From Flavobacterium album (GTDB lineage Bacteria; Bacteroidota; Bacteroidia; Flavobacteriales; Flavobacteriaceae): a stretch of 64,000 bases of DNA. Under the pieces are notes generated by a model. The model saw only the letters and a list, made by a program, of their open reading frames with translations, was not told the DNA's origin and did no database searches. Every line of letters starts with the position of its first letter. Position 1 is the first letter of the stretch. Where the stretch lies: assembly GCF_003096035.1 (NCBI RefSeq), contig NZ_CP029186.1:2245001-2309000 (forward strand), in the 5' to 3' direction. A program made the translations under genes and the position numbers. This document shows, piece by piece, positions 1 through 7,805 of this stretch.

Positions 1-56
1 TGATGAATCATTATGAAGATTTATATGATGGCATCCTTTATATAACTCCAAAATAA
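1..56 (+). CDS. C-terminal end of an unidentified protein (partial)
   Basis: The frame starting at base 3 reads 17 codons ending ...LYDGILYITPK and a TAA at 54-56, immediately before a strong hairpin at 55-89. A terminator directly after a stop codon suggests this is the tail of a plus-strand gene that starts left of the window. Seventeen residues are too few to name a family. The efflux gene on the other strand ends at 126, so the two genes converge on the same hairpin. Confidence 0.4.
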   Translation, partial: MNHYEDLYDGILYITPK

Positions 57-89
57 AAACCTCCGAAGTTATCTGCTTCGGAGGTTTTT
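55..89. terminator. Bidirectional terminator between convergent genes
   Basis: Perfect 14-bp arms (AAAAACCTCCGAAG at 55-68 and its complement at 76-89) around a 7-base loop. There is a T run on the plus side and an A run on the other, so it can stop transcription from both directions. Confidence 0.85.
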
Positions 90-125
90 GTCTAAAAGTA
101 CTATCTAAAAATCTAATAGTCTAAA

Positions 126-1715
126 TTAATGCATCGCCTCGCTCATATCCACTTTTCCTTTTCCACGCCTTATCAATAGTATGAATGGTATGCAGATAAG
201 GAACAGGATTCCCAGGTATAAGAATATGTCCATATACGATAACACGGTTGCCTGCCTTAATACGCCGCCCTCCATTGCCTTGTAGGCTTTGTCGAGCGCT
301 TCATTCGCCGGGATCCCCTGTGCCATAAAGCCATGCTGTATCTGCGACACGCGCTGCTGCACGGCAAAGTCGGTAACCTGTTCATGAGCTACCAGGTTTA
401 CCCTGTGCGACTGGGTGTACCGCGTAATGAACGTACTGATGATCGCAATACCGAACGAACCGCCCAGCTGGCGCATCATTCCGGTAAAAGCAGCACCTTC
501 GCCAATGCTTTTCCCTTTAAGGGTAGAAAGCGACATGGTGGTGATGGGTACAAACAGCAGCCCAAGGCCTACGCCGCGCATTATAAGCGGCCAGAAGAAA
601 TTCTCAGTACCGGTATCGGGTGTCATGATGTTGTACATCCAGTACGTGAACAGGAAGAACACGAGGAAGCCCGTAGCAACCATGTAGGTTTGCGGTATGC
701 CCCTCTGTATCATCTGCCCGATTATAGGCATCATAAACGCGGTGGCTATCGAGCTTGGCATTAGCAATAAACCTGCATCGAGCGCGGGCCATCCGAGGAT
801 CTGCTGTGTGTAAATAGGTATGATGAAGGTGGTGCCATAGAGACCGAAGCCCATTATAAAACAAAGTATGGTGCCTATCCGCAGGTTGCTGTCTTTAAGC
901 ACCCGCAGGTTTACTATCGGGTGTTCGTATACAAGTTCCCGCCAAATGAAGGCAAACAACCCAAAGAGGCTCAGTACGCTAAGCCCGGTAATAAGCGGGT
1001 CTTCAAACCAGTCGTCCTGCTGCCCGTGTTCCAGCACGAACTGTAATGAGCCAATGAATAAAATGAGGAAGAGCATTCCCCACCAGTCTACCTGGTTAGC
1101 CTTCATCTTTTCGCCATATTTAGGGCTTTTCACATACATCAGCGTAAGCATGGCGGCAATGATTCCCAGCGGTATGTTGATGTAAAAGATATAAGGCCAG
1201 CTCCAGTTGTCTACGATCCATCCTCCCAGCGGGGGTCCGAGTGTAGGGCCCACAATAACACCCATACCGTAAATAGCCTGTGCCATACCGCGTTTTTCGG
1301 CAGGATAGCTTTCGGTGATGATGGTCTGCGCGGTTACCAGGAGCGCGCCCCCGCCCATACCCTGGATGAAGCGGAATATAACGAGTTCCCAGATGTTATC
1401 GCTGTTACCGCACAAAAAAGATGCTACGGTAAAGATCACAATACTTACCGCAAAATAGTTGCGGCGCCCAAACTGCTGGCTCAGCCAGCTGGTCATTGGG
1501 ATTACAATTACGTTGGCTATCGCATAGGCGGTAATTACCCAGGCCACATCGGTAAGTGTAGCGCCAAGGCTGCCCTGCATCTGTTTCAGCGCAACGTTTA
1601 CAATGGTAGTATCTACAATTTCAAGCAGGGCACACAGCACCGCGGTGATGGTGATGATAACGCGCCTGAAGCCGTATTCTACCAAGTCGTTCTGTACGGT
1701 TGGTCCTCCTGCCAT
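126..1715 (-). CDS. DHA2-family MFS drug efflux transporter (EmrB/QacA type)
   Basis: Inner-membrane proton-driven exporter of 529 residues, the usual length for 14-helix DHA2 proteins. Visible family marks are the helix-1 acidic residue in DTTIVNVAL (near residue 35), the loop 2-3 motif GRRNYF (near 82), and the antiporter motif C region GPTLGPPLGGW followed by NWSWPYIFYINIP (near 155-185). It is the last gene of a TetR-TolC-HlyD-MFS operon and starts 4 bases after the HlyD stop, so the four proteins should form a trans-envelope pump like EmrAB-TolC. Substrates cannot be read from sequence. Probable relief from TetR repression by a toxic compound is inferred from the operators upstream. Confidence 0.93.
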   Translation of the reverse strand: MAGGPTVQNDLVEYGFRRVIITITAVLCALLEIVDTTIVNVALKQMQGSLGATLTDVAWVITAYAIANVIVIPMTSWLSQQFGRRNYFAVSIVIFTVASFLCGNSDNIWELVIFRFIQGMGGGALLVTAQTIITESYPAEKRGMAQAIYGMGVIVGPTLGPPLGGWIVDNWSWPYIFYINIPLGIIAAMLTLMYVKSPKYGEKMKANQVDWWGMLFLILFIGSLQFVLEHGQQDDWFEDPLITGLSVLSLFGLFAFIWRELVYEHPIVNLRVLKDSNLRIGTILCFIMGFGLYGTTFIIPIYTQQILGWPALDAGLLLMPSSIATAFMMPIIGQMIQRGIPQTYMVATGFLVFFLFTYWMYNIMTPDTGTENFFWPLIMRGVGLGLLFVPITTMSLSTLKGKSIGEGAAFTGMMRQLGGSFGIAIISTFITRYTQSHRVNLVAHEQVTDFAVQQRVSQIQHGFMAQGIPANEALDKAYKAMEGGVLRQATVLSYMDIFLYLGILFLICIPFILLIRRGKGKVDMSEAMH

Positions 1716-1719
1716 GATA

Positions 1720-2799
1720 TTAATCTAAATGTACGTCTACTTCTACGTTCATTCCCGGACGCAGCAGTTTGACTTTTTCTTTGTCGTTATTTCCTCTAAG
1801 GGTTATCTTCACAGGTATCCTTTGTACGGTTTTCACGAAGTTGCCTGTAGCATTATCCGGAGGCAATAGCGAAAAGCGCGCACCTGTAGCAGGGGAGAAT
1901 GAGCTCACCTGGCCTTCAAATTCCACGTCCGGGTAAGCATCAGCCTTGATGATCACTTTTTGGCCTTCTTTCATCTTGGTCACCTGGGTTTCTTTAAAGT
2001 TGGCTACTACCCATCCGTCTTCATTGCTTATGACATAGAACAATGCCTGTCCCGGCTGCACCAATTGCCCCGGCTGTATGTCTATAGCGCTCACCTGCCC
2101 GTCTACAGCGGCAGTAACTACGGTGTAGCTAAGGTTCAGTTCGGCAGCTTTCAGCGTTGCTTTAGCCCTTTCGATGTTGGCGTTGGCCACTTCCGTCTGC
2201 TTGCCCGACACTTCACTGCGGCTCACGCTCGCTGCCCTTTGGCTTTTGCTTGCGGCTTCAGCCTGTTGCAACACGCGCAATTCTGCCTCGGCTTCCTGTT
2301 TGGCGGCCTGTGCCTGCTCAAACTGCTGTTTGGTAATGCTCTTGTTGTTGTAAAGGTTCTGGTAGCGCACAAAGTCATTATTAGCTCTCCATACACGCAC
2401 CTTCGCCGCTTCGATGTTGCCTTTGCTGCTTTGGATTTGGGCTTCGCTTACGCTCACACCGGCCTGTGCACCGCCTATATCGGCTTTGGCTACAGCATAG
2501 CTTCCCTGTGCTGCGGCAAGGGCTGCTTTAGCCTCCTCTACGCGCACAACGTAATCTTTGTCATCTATTATAAAAAGTGTGTCGCCTTTTTTCACCATCT
2601 GGTTGTCTTTTACAAAAACTTTGGTGATGTAGCCCGTCACACGGGGTATGATAGGATTCATGTTCTTTTCTACCTGTGCATCATCCGTTTCCTCATGAAC
2701 GCGTGAATGCATGTATTTAATGGTGCCGTACACCCCGCCTATAATGACAAGGATTATAAAAATTATGAGGAATTTCTTATTTGTTTTCTTCTTTTCCAT
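1720..2799 (-). CDS. HlyD/EmrA-family periplasmic adaptor
   Basis: Membrane fusion protein of 359 residues linking the MFS pump to the outer-membrane channel. A single N-terminal membrane helix (about residues 8-27) follows the basic start MEKKKTNKK. A lipoyl-like half motif (VTGYITKVFVKDNQMVKKGD, near 54-73) and its partner (VDGQVSAIDIQPGQLVQPG) flank a long Ala/Gln-rich coiled-coil hairpin (about 85-215). The C-terminal beta-barrel ends LRPGMNVEVDVHLD, typical of EmrA. It lies 6 bases after the tolC stop and 4 before the transporter, consistent with one transcript. Confidence 0.93.
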   Translation of the reverse strand: MEKKKTNKKFLIIFIILVIIGGVYGTIKYMHSRVHEETDDAQVEKNMNPIIPRVTGYITKVFVKDNQMVKKGDTLFIIDDKDYVVRVEEAKAALAAAQGSYAVAKADIGGAQAGVSVSEAQIQSSKGNIEAAKVRVWRANNDFVRYQNLYNNKSITKQQFEQAQAAKQEAEAELRVLQQAEAASKSQRAASVSRSEVSGKQTEVANANIERAKATLKAAELNLSYTVVTAAVDGQVSAIDIQPGQLVQPGQALFYVISNEDGWVVANFKETQVTKMKEGQKVIIKADAYPDVEFEGQVSSFSPATGARFSLLPPDNATGNFVKTVQRIPVKITLRGNNDKEKVKLLRPGMNVEVDVHLD

Positions 2800-2805
2800 G
2801 GGTGA

Positions 2806-4167
2806 TTAGTTTTGATTTGATTGAAGATTGAACGATCCGGTGAGTTTGCCTGACGCGTTAAGCAGTTCGTAGTAACGCTGTGTCATATCGGCTTTAGAGA
2901 AGGCCTGGTTGAGTTTCGCCTGCAGCTGTTCCACGTCAGCCTCCAGCAGGTCGTTGGTATCTACAAGGCCGTTGTCGTATTTATCCTTAACGATCCTGTA
3001 GTTCTCAGTCGCCTGGTCTACAGCCTCTGTATAAACTTTATTCTGCTTCAGCGACAGGTTGTAGTTTTCAAGGGCTTCCTGCACCTGTACCTTTACACGG
3101 TCGGTAAGCAATGCTACCTGGTACCTGGTTTCTTCGGCACGGCTTTGGGCAGCCTTCACTTTCTTGTTGTTCTTAAAGATGCCCGAAATGTCATAGGACA
3201 CGCCTACGCCAAAATTAACCGCATTGTATACCTGAACCACGTTCTGGATGTCTAAGGCCACGTAGCCCGCTGATAATGCCAATGAGGGGTAATAATCGCC
3301 CTTTGCAACTTTGATGTTGGCTTCGGCGGCCTTTTGCTGCCACCTTAAAGCTTCAAGGTCGCTGCGCTGCGCTATTGCTTCTGCCTCGGTAGCTGTAGGG
3401 GTTATTCCCTGCGCGTTTTTAAAATAAGCATCGCCTGTTACTACCTGTGTACCTTCGGGCAGTTTCAGCAGTGTTACCAATTGGTAGTTGATAACTGCAG
3501 CTTTCTTGCGGGCATCATCCAGTGTCAGCTGTATGTTGCTCGATTGCAATTGTGCTTTCAATAAGTCGTTGCGGGCAAGCAGGCCGTTCTGCTCCATAGC
3601 AGTAAAGTCGGTCACACGCTGGTCGGCGCTTTTCAGGTTTTCCTGTATCAGGGCAATCGATTGTTCTGCTTTGTACAGGTTCACATACAGCATGATCGCC
3701 TGCATGGCCAGCTGTTCTTTTGTGTTCGCTGCATTGAACGTTTGTGCCTTGTAGATGTTCTCAGAGGCATCAATGCTGTTCCTCAGCTTAAAGCCTGAAA
3801 AAATAGGCATGCTAAGGCTCGCCTGTGCAAACATGATCTGGTTTACACTCGGCGATGCCGTGCTTCCGCCGCTGCCATCGCCCGGATCTGCGGGTTCGTC
3901 GTTCCCAAGGGGGATCTTGAATTTCACCGTAGGGTTCGTAATCCTCATGTACTGCCCCGAAACTTTAAAGTCAGGATAGACATTGTTCTTCACATTGTCA
4001 ACGTCCAGTTTGGAGGTAGTCACCCGTGTGTCGGCAAGGCCGGCTTCGGTGCTTTTTGTGGTGGCGAGGGAAATGGCCTCGTCGAGGGAGAGCGCCTTCT
4101 TTTCCTGCGCCTGCATTGCAAGGCCCAGGAAAAGAAGGAGTCCCGGCAATAGATTTCTAATTTTCAT
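2806..4167 (-). CDS. TolC-family outer-membrane efflux protein
   Basis: Outer-membrane channel of 453 residues with a signal peptide (MKIRNLLPGLLLFLGLAMQAQ). Two OEP repeats of amphipathic helices are visible, with Asn/Gln/Ala-rich heptads near 180-235 and 330-440, including the conserved ending pattern DNGLVDTNDLLEADVEQLQAKLNQA. A low-complexity Gly/Ser insert (near 92-104) is probably an extracellular loop. The start codon overlaps the TetR stop by 11 bases, so translation is probably coupled. It completes the tripartite pump with the two downstream genes. Confidence 0.92.
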   Translation of the reverse strand: MKIRNLLPGLLLFLGLAMQAQEKKALSLDEAISLATTKSTEAGLADTRVTTSKLDVDNVKNNVYPDFKVSGQYMRITNPTVKFKIPLGNDEPADPGDGSGGSTASPSVNQIMFAQASLSMPIFSGFKLRNSIDASENIYKAQTFNAANTKEQLAMQAIMLYVNLYKAEQSIALIQENLKSADQRVTDFTAMEQNGLLARNDLLKAQLQSSNIQLTLDDARKKAAVINYQLVTLLKLPEGTQVVTGDAYFKNAQGITPTATEAEAIAQRSDLEALRWQQKAAEANIKVAKGDYYPSLALSAGYVALDIQNVVQVYNAVNFGVGVSYDISGIFKNNKKVKAAQSRAEETRYQVALLTDRVKVQVQEALENYNLSLKQNKVYTEAVDQATENYRIVKDKYDNGLVDTNDLLEADVEQLQAKLNQAFSKADMTQRYYELLNASGKLTGSFNLQSNQN

Positions 4168-4780
4168 GTAATAAAAGCGCTTTAATTGTTTGTTTAATAT
4201 GGGCAGTCAGTTCGTTCTTTATGTAGCTCTCAAAGGCTTCTTCGGTCTCAAGGCCAAGTATGGGGTCGAAGAATGCCCTGTTCATCTGGAAATGCACCAG
4301 GATGCCCATAATGGTGGGAGGGATGAGCACAATGTTGACATCTTTGCGGAACACGCCAAGTTCCTGTCCTTCCTGTATGATCCTCTTGAAGAGCTCAAGG
4401 TTTTGCCTTTTGATGTCGATAAAGGCTTTCATATCCATGATCCTCTTTTTGGAAGAAAGCTCAAAATGCATTATCTGGTACATGCATTTGTTCTTGTTGA
4501 TACGGGAGATGTAAAGGTCTATAAGGCGGTCTACCTTTTCGAGAGGGGAGAGGGCTTCGTTGAATATATTTTCCAATTGCATCTTCATCCCCGATGTGCG
4601 GTGTATAATGAGCGCTTCAAGCAGCTTTTCTTTCGAGCCGAAATAATAGGATATCATCGCGATATTCACATTAGCCTCTTTTGCTATTGTCCTGATGGAA
4701 GCGCCGTCAAACCCTACTTCGGCAAACAGCTTTTCGGCTGCCTGCAGGATGTCGGTTTGCTTGTCGTTAAAATCTGTCAT
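4157..4780 (-). CDS. TetR/AcrR-family repressor of the efflux operon
   Basis: DNA-binding regulator. The N-terminal helix-turn-helix reads AEKLFAEVGFDGASIRTIAKEANVNIAMISYYFGSKEKLL; the C-terminal ligand domain is variable. I chose the ATG at 4778-4780 (207 residues, MTDFNDKQ...), preceded by AAGGA. A longer reading from 4819 would start inside the operator and promoter. It is the first gene of the operon and overlaps tolC. Two 16-bp palindromes at 4812-4827 and 4829-4844 lie over its own promoter, so it most likely represses the whole operon including itself. The effector is unknown. Confidence 0.88.
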   Translation of the reverse strand: MTDFNDKQTDILQAAEKLFAEVGFDGASIRTIAKEANVNIAMISYYFGSKEKLLEALIIHRTSGMKMQLENIFNEALSPLEKVDRLIDLYISRINKNKCMYQIMHFELSSKKRIMDMKAFIDIKRQNLELFKRIIQEGQELGVFRKDVNIVLIPPTIMGILVHFQMNRAFFDPILGLETEEAFESYIKNELTAHIKQTIKALLLHEN

Positions 4781-4806
4781 AGCGTCCTTACTAATTAATT
4801 GCGACG

Positions 4807-4814
4807 CAAAGTTA
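4807..4814 (-). promoter_or_regulatory. -7 box of the TetR-efflux operon promoter
   Basis: TAACTTTG on the minus strand matches the Bacteroidota TAnnTTTG box. It lies 27 bases before the chosen tetR start and touches the first operator palindrome. No good -33 TTTG is visible. Confidence 0.5.
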
Positions 4815-4844
4815 AACACTTGTTTAAATTAAACGTTTGTTTAA
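4812..4844. promoter_or_regulatory. Tandem TetR operators
   Basis: Two near-identical palindromes, TTAAACACTTGTTTAA (4812-4827) and TTAAACGTTTGTTTAA (4829-4844), each with perfect 6-base arms around 4 bases and 17 bp between centres. They cover the -7 to -33 region of the tetR promoter, so a bound dimer would block RNA polymerase. A third copy of the same palindrome is at 22539-22554. Confidence 0.75.
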
Positions 4845-4972
4845 TGGTACTGTTAACAACATTTTAACATAAAACGATTGCGATAATCACAATAGATAAT
4901 TTCTATATGTAATTATTAATTAATTTATAATCAAGTTATAATATTAAATTACTTTATGTAAAGATTTACATG

Positions 4973-5545
4973 TTATTTATGATTAAGCCAATTTGCTAAA
5001 ATGGCTTTCCCATCGGGAGTAAGCACTGATTCGGGATGGAATTGCACTCCTTTTACATCAAAAATTTTATGACGGAGCGACATCACCTGCCCCATTTTAT
5101 CGACAGAGGTAACCTCCAAAACATTGGGTAACGTAGCCGGATCTACACTCCAGGAATGGTAACGGCCTACTTCAATCTCAGGTGGCAGGCCTGCAAAAAG
5201 TTGTTCGTCATCCACTGTAATACGGATGGTGGCAGCAACCCCGTGGTACACTTCTTCAAGGTTAATAAGGCTTCCGCCAAAGACCTCCCCAATGGCCTGC
5301 TGCCCCAGGCAGATACCCAGGATGCTTTTGGTGGGTGCGTACTTTTTTATGATGGCTTTCAGCAGGCCGGCCTCATCGGGAATCCCGGGTCCGGGAGAAA
5401 GCAGTATCCTGTCATATCCTTCGGGATTGTCAATGGATAGTTCGTCATTGCGAAGGACATCCACTTCGCAATCAAGCGCTTCCAAATAATGTACAAGGTT
5501 GTAGGTAAAGCTGTCGTAGTTGTCGATAACGAGTATTTTTTTCAT
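4973..5545 (-). CDS. pabA: Glutamine amidotransferase of anthranilate/aminodeoxychorismate synthase (PabA/TrpG)
   Basis: Class I glutamine amidotransferase of 190 residues supplying ammonia from glutamine to chorismate, for folate (with PabB) or tryptophan (with TrpE). Visible: NYDSFTYNLVHYL at the N-terminus, oxyanion-loop SPGPGIP, nucleophile Cys in GICLGQQAIGE (near 79), and the His-Glu pair in GVQFHPES (near 170). It stands alone. With no trpE, trpD or pabB beside it, the choice between PabA and TrpG cannot be made here; many bacteria use one protein for both. The gene is divergent from the cysteine operon. Confidence 0.88.
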   Translation of the reverse strand: MKKILVIDNYDSFTYNLVHYLEALDCEVDVLRNDELSIDNPEGYDRILLSPGPGIPDEAGLLKAIIKKYAPTKSILGICLGQQAIGEVFGGSLINLEEVYHGVAATIRITVDDEQLFAGLPPEIEVGRYHSWSVDPATLPNVLEVTSVDKMGQVMSLRHKIFDVKGVQFHPESVLTPDGKAILANWLNHK

Positions 5546-5608
5546 AAAAAAGGGCTAAGTCCTGCAAATGTATAAAACATTAATTGGTAATTGTGACAAT
5601 TCTATAAA

Positions 5609-5625
5609 TCTACTAATTTAGTAGA
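5609..5625. promoter_or_regulatory. 17-bp palindrome upstream of the cys promoter
   Basis: TCTACTA-ATT-TAGTAGA, perfect 7-base arms. It lies where the -33 box would be for the TAAATTTG element at 5645-5652, so it is a good candidate for a transcription-factor site acting on the cysteine operon. The cognate regulator is not identifiable here. Confidence 0.5.
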
Positions 5626-5644
5626 GTAGTAACTTTTTTTTCAT

Positions 5645-5652
5645 TAAATTTG
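5645..5652 (+). promoter_or_regulatory. -7 box of the cysteine operon promoter
   Basis: TAAATTTG matches TAnnTTTG. It would start RNA near 5657, about 40 bases before the leader peptide ATG. A matching TTG at -33 is absent; the palindrome at 5609-5625 occupies that place. Confidence 0.5.
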
Positions 5653-5696
5653 TTCTGTATCTAACGTATTTCTATATGGTTCCGGCAAAAAATATC

Positions 5697-5747
5697 ATGC
5701 AATGCAGCTGTTGTCCCTCATACCGGGATGGGCTTGCTATGGCATGA
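5697..5747 (+). CDS. Cysteine-rich leader peptide of the epsC-cysM operon
   Basis: Sixteen-residue reading frame MQCSCCPSYRDGLAMA ending in TGA, located 64 bases before epsC. Residues 3, 5 and 6 are Cys (TGC, TGT, TGT), an extreme density for a random 16-mer and directly matching the product of the downstream operon. A terminator hairpin follows at 5776-5805, and the bases just after the Cys codons can pair to form an antiterminator. Inference: ribosome stalling at Cys codons when Cys-tRNA is scarce allows read-through into epsC-cysM. The peptide itself probably has no other job. No strong Shine-Dalgarno site is visible, which is normal for this phylum. Confidence 0.7.
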   Translation: MQCSCCPSYRDGLAMA

Positions 5748-5805
5748 TATAGGCTGAAACCTTATTAAACCGCAGAGCTCCTCCCGCCAGAGGGGCTTTT
5801 ATTTT
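5713..5805 (+). promoter_or_regulatory. Transcription attenuator of the cysteine operon
   Basis: Three alternative stems can be drawn. 1:2 pairs GUCCC (5713-5717) with GGGAU (5725-5729). 2:3 pairs GGGATGGGCT (5725-5734) with AGCTCCTCCC (5776-5785), 9 of 10 positions with one G-U. 3:4, the terminator, pairs AGCTCCTC (5776-5783) with GAGGGGCT (5790-5797), followed by a T-rich tract to 5805. Strand 1 overlaps the last Cys codon of the leader peptide. A ribosome stalled there would hide strand 1, free strand 2 to hold strand 3, and prevent termination. Confidence 0.65.
5776..5805 (+). terminator. Rho-independent terminator inside the cys leader
   Basis: Eight-bp stem (one G-U) with a 6-base loop CCGCCA, followed by TTTTATTTT. 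It ends only a few bases before the epsC ATG at 5812, a position that makes sense only as conditional termination. Confidence 0.7.
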
Positions 5806-5811
5806 ATAATT

Positions 5812-6627
5812 ATGAAACATCCTGTCTATACCGCAAATTACCTGAGATCCGGCGTGCTTCCCGATAAGGCAAAAGCTGAATATTGGGTTGAGGAATTCTT
5901 CAGCTGGCTCTTTTGCATCAGCCCGAAGTATGCTGATTACGACTATTTTCTGGAGAAGGAAAAAGAACTTAAAAATGTGCTTTCTGATCTGCTGGAGTTG
6001 GCCGGATTAAATAGAATTGAAGCTGACTCATTTATTTTAAAACTAAATAATAAAGTTATTTTACTTCATCAAAAGCTTGAGGATGATCTTAAAGCCATAT
6101 TTGAGTTCGACCCGGCGGCAAAATCGCGTAGTGAAGTGCTGGTTTCATACCCCGGATTCTTTGCTATTGCGGTCTATCGCATTGCCCATGAACTTTGGGA
6201 AAACAACGTGCCTGTCCTGCCCAGGATGCTCAGCGAATATGTACATGGCAAAACGGGCATCGACATCCATCCGGGGGCGAAGATAGGGGAGCGGTTTTTC
6301 ATCGACCACGGTACCGGGATCGTCATTGGCGAAACATCGGTCATCGGTGACGATGTGAAGATCTACCAGGGCGTTACCCTCGGTGCGTTGAGCGTAAGCA
6401 AAGCAGATGCTTCAGTGCAGCGGCACCCCACAATAGGCAACGGCGTGACCATTTATGCGAACGCGACGATACTTGGCGGCGCTACCGTAATAGGCGACGG
6501 GTCGGTAATCGGAGGAAACGTCTGGATTACGCATTCCGTACCGCCCAATTCACTGGTGTACCATAAGAGCGAGGTGACTATAAAAAGCAGGGATGTATTC
6601 CCTGAACCATTAAATTTTGTAATATAA
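5812..6627 (+). CDS. epsC: Serine O-acetyltransferase (EpsC/CysE family)
   Basis: Cytoplasmic enzyme making O-acetylserine from serine and acetyl-CoA, the first step of cysteine synthesis. It has 271 residues: an N-terminal helical domain (1-150) and a left-handed parallel beta-helix of hexapeptide repeats (about 155-260) starting at [27 protein letters not shown], where the catalytic Asp-His pair is visible, then [12 protein letters not shown]. The cysteine synthase begins 11 bases downstream, so the two act in sequence from one transcript. The upstream region carries a palindrome, a promoter box, a Cys leader peptide and a terminator, pointing to control by cysteine supply. Confidence 0.93.
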   Translation: MKHPVYTANYLRSGVLPDKAKAEYWVEEFFSWLFCISPKYADYDYFLEKEKELKNVLSDLLELAGLNRIEADSFILKLNNKVILLHQKLEDDLKAIFEFDPAAKSRSEVLVSYPGFFAIAVYRIAHELWENNVPVLPRMLSEYVHGKTGIDIHPGAKIGERFFIDHGTGIVIGETSVIGDDVKIYQGVTLGALSVSKADASVQRHPTIGNGVTIYANATILGGATVIGDGSVIGGNVWITHSVPPNSLVYHKSEVTIKSRDVFPEPLNFVI

Positions 6628-6638
6628 AAATTCAATAT

Positions 6639-7547
6639 ATGAAAGCAGATAGTATTTTAGGAACGATAGGGAACACCCCGCATGTGCAATTGGGCAGATT
6701 GTTCAAAGGCCGTAAAGTATGGGTAAAGCTGGAACGCAACAACCCCGGCAACAGTATAAAAGACCGCATTGCGCTGGCCATGATCGAGGATGCCGAGGCC
6801 AAGGGGCTGCTGAACAAAGACAGCATCATCATTGAACCGACATCGGGGAACACGGGTATCGGACTGGCATTGGTGGCTGCCGTGAAAGGTTATAAATTAC
6901 TATTGGTAATGCCCGAGTCGATGAGCGTGGAACGCAGGAAGCTGATGTCGATATACGGCGCCGAATTTGAGCTTACACCGCGCGAAAAAGGGATGAAGGG
7001 CGCCATCGAAAAAGCTGCCGAACTGACTGCCTCAACTCCCAATGCATGGTCGCCGCGCCAGTTTGATAATCCTGCCAATGTAGAAGTGCATCAAAGAACC
7101 ACGGCACAGGAAATACTGGCCGATTTCCCTGATGGGATCGACTACATTATTACCGGAGTGGGTACCGGAGGCCATATAACAGGCGTAGCATCCGTTTTAA
7201 AGGAAAAATTCCCAAACCTGAAGGTGTTTGCTGTGGAACCGGAATTATCGCCTGTATTGAGCGGCGGGAGCCCGGGCCTGCACCCGTTACAGGGAATAGG
7301 GGCGGGGTTCGTTCCGTCCATTTACCGCAGCGACCTTATTGATGGGGTTATCCAGGTGGGCAAAGACGAGGCTTATGAGTTTGCCCGAAGGGCAGCAAAG
7401 GAGGAAGGCCTTCTTGCAGGTGTTTCGACGGGCGCCTCCCTGGCGGCAGTTAATAAAAAACTGGCAGAGCTACCCGAAGATGCCGTGGTGCTAACGTTCA
7501 ATTATGATACCGGTGAAAGGTATTTGTCTATTGAAGGATTGTTCTGA
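6639..7547 (+). CDS. cysM: Cysteine synthase (O-acetylserine sulfhydrylase, CysM/CysK type)
   Basis: PLP enzyme of 302 residues condensing O-acetylserine with sulfide (or thiosulfate for CysM) to cysteine. The PLP lysine is K41 in [10 protein letters not shown]. The substrate loop [11 protein letters not shown] (about 71-81) and phosphate-binding [10 protein letters not shown] (about 177-186) are present, as is the late GVSTGAS. The substrate-loop form and length of about 300 resemble CysM, but CysK cannot be excluded. Second gene of the operon with epsC; in many bacteria these two enzymes form a regulatory complex. Confidence 0.93.
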   Translation: MKADSILGTIGNTPHVQLGRLFKGRKVWVKLERNNPGNSIKDRIALAMIEDAEAKGLLNKDSIIIEPTSGNTGIGLALVAAVKGYKLLLVMPESMSVERRKLMSIYGAEFELTPREKGMKGAIEKAAELTASTPNAWSPRQFDNPANVEVHQRTTAQEILADFPDGIDYIITGVGTGGHITGVASVLKEKFPNLKVFAVEPELSPVLSGGSPGLHPLQGIGAGFVPSIYRSDLIDGVIQVGKDEAYEFARRAAKEEGLLAGVSTGASLAAVNKKLAELPEDAVVLTFNYDTGERYLSIEGLF

Positions 7548-7598
7548 CCACCTGCAAGGTTTTTCAACCTTGTATGTGTAATAAAAAAATAAACCTTC

Positions 7599-7707
7599 CG
7601 CTCCGCAAAGTCTATGACTTTGCGTAAGTGATGAAAGGTCTCCGACCTTTATTTGCATGTCATAGACATGCCAACACACCCACAAAGTCAGAGCCTTTGC
7701 AGAGCGG
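7599..7707. repeat. Four-hairpin GTC/GAC palindromic element, copy A
   Basis: Roughly 110-bp element bounded by inverted CGCTCCGCAAAG and CTTTGCAGAGCG ends, containing four consecutive small hairpins, each GTC-N3-GAC flanked by matching bases: CAAAGTC, AAAGGTC, GCATGTC, CAAAGTC. Compared with copies B (30351-30461) and C (46626-46733) the inner two hairpins are in reversed order, so this copy is inserted in the opposite orientation. Confidence 0.8.
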
Positions 7708-7759
7708 CTTAAATGCTCAGAATCTAGTGCCTCAGTAACTCAGACCCTCAGAAAAAAAC

Positions 7760-7784
7760 AAAACCCCTGCCGAGGCAGGGGTTT
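7760..7784. terminator. Bidirectional terminator between cysM and yceI
   Basis: AAACCCCTGC and GCAGGGGTTT arms around CGAG, with A-rich sequence on the left and a short T run on the right. It serves the convergent cysM and yceI transcripts. Confidence 0.8.
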
Positions 7785-7805
7785 CGCATTCAATTTAAAT
7801 ACTAA

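Noticed and set aside
1960..2706. 248-codon plus-strand frame over the HlyD gene
   Set aside because: It is antisense to a clear HlyD adaptor, with Cys/His/Phe-rich composition typical of a shadow frame of coiled-coil coding sequence.
4781..4819. Upstream in-frame ATG for the TetR gene
   Set aside because: It would start translation inside the operator and the -7 box; the ATG at 4780 has AAGGA upstream and the expected TetR N-terminus.
5690..5811. SAM or other known riboswitch before epsC
   Set aside because: I compared by eye with SAM-I, SAM-II and T-box consensus features and found no match. The Cys-rich leader frame with a terminator explains the region better.
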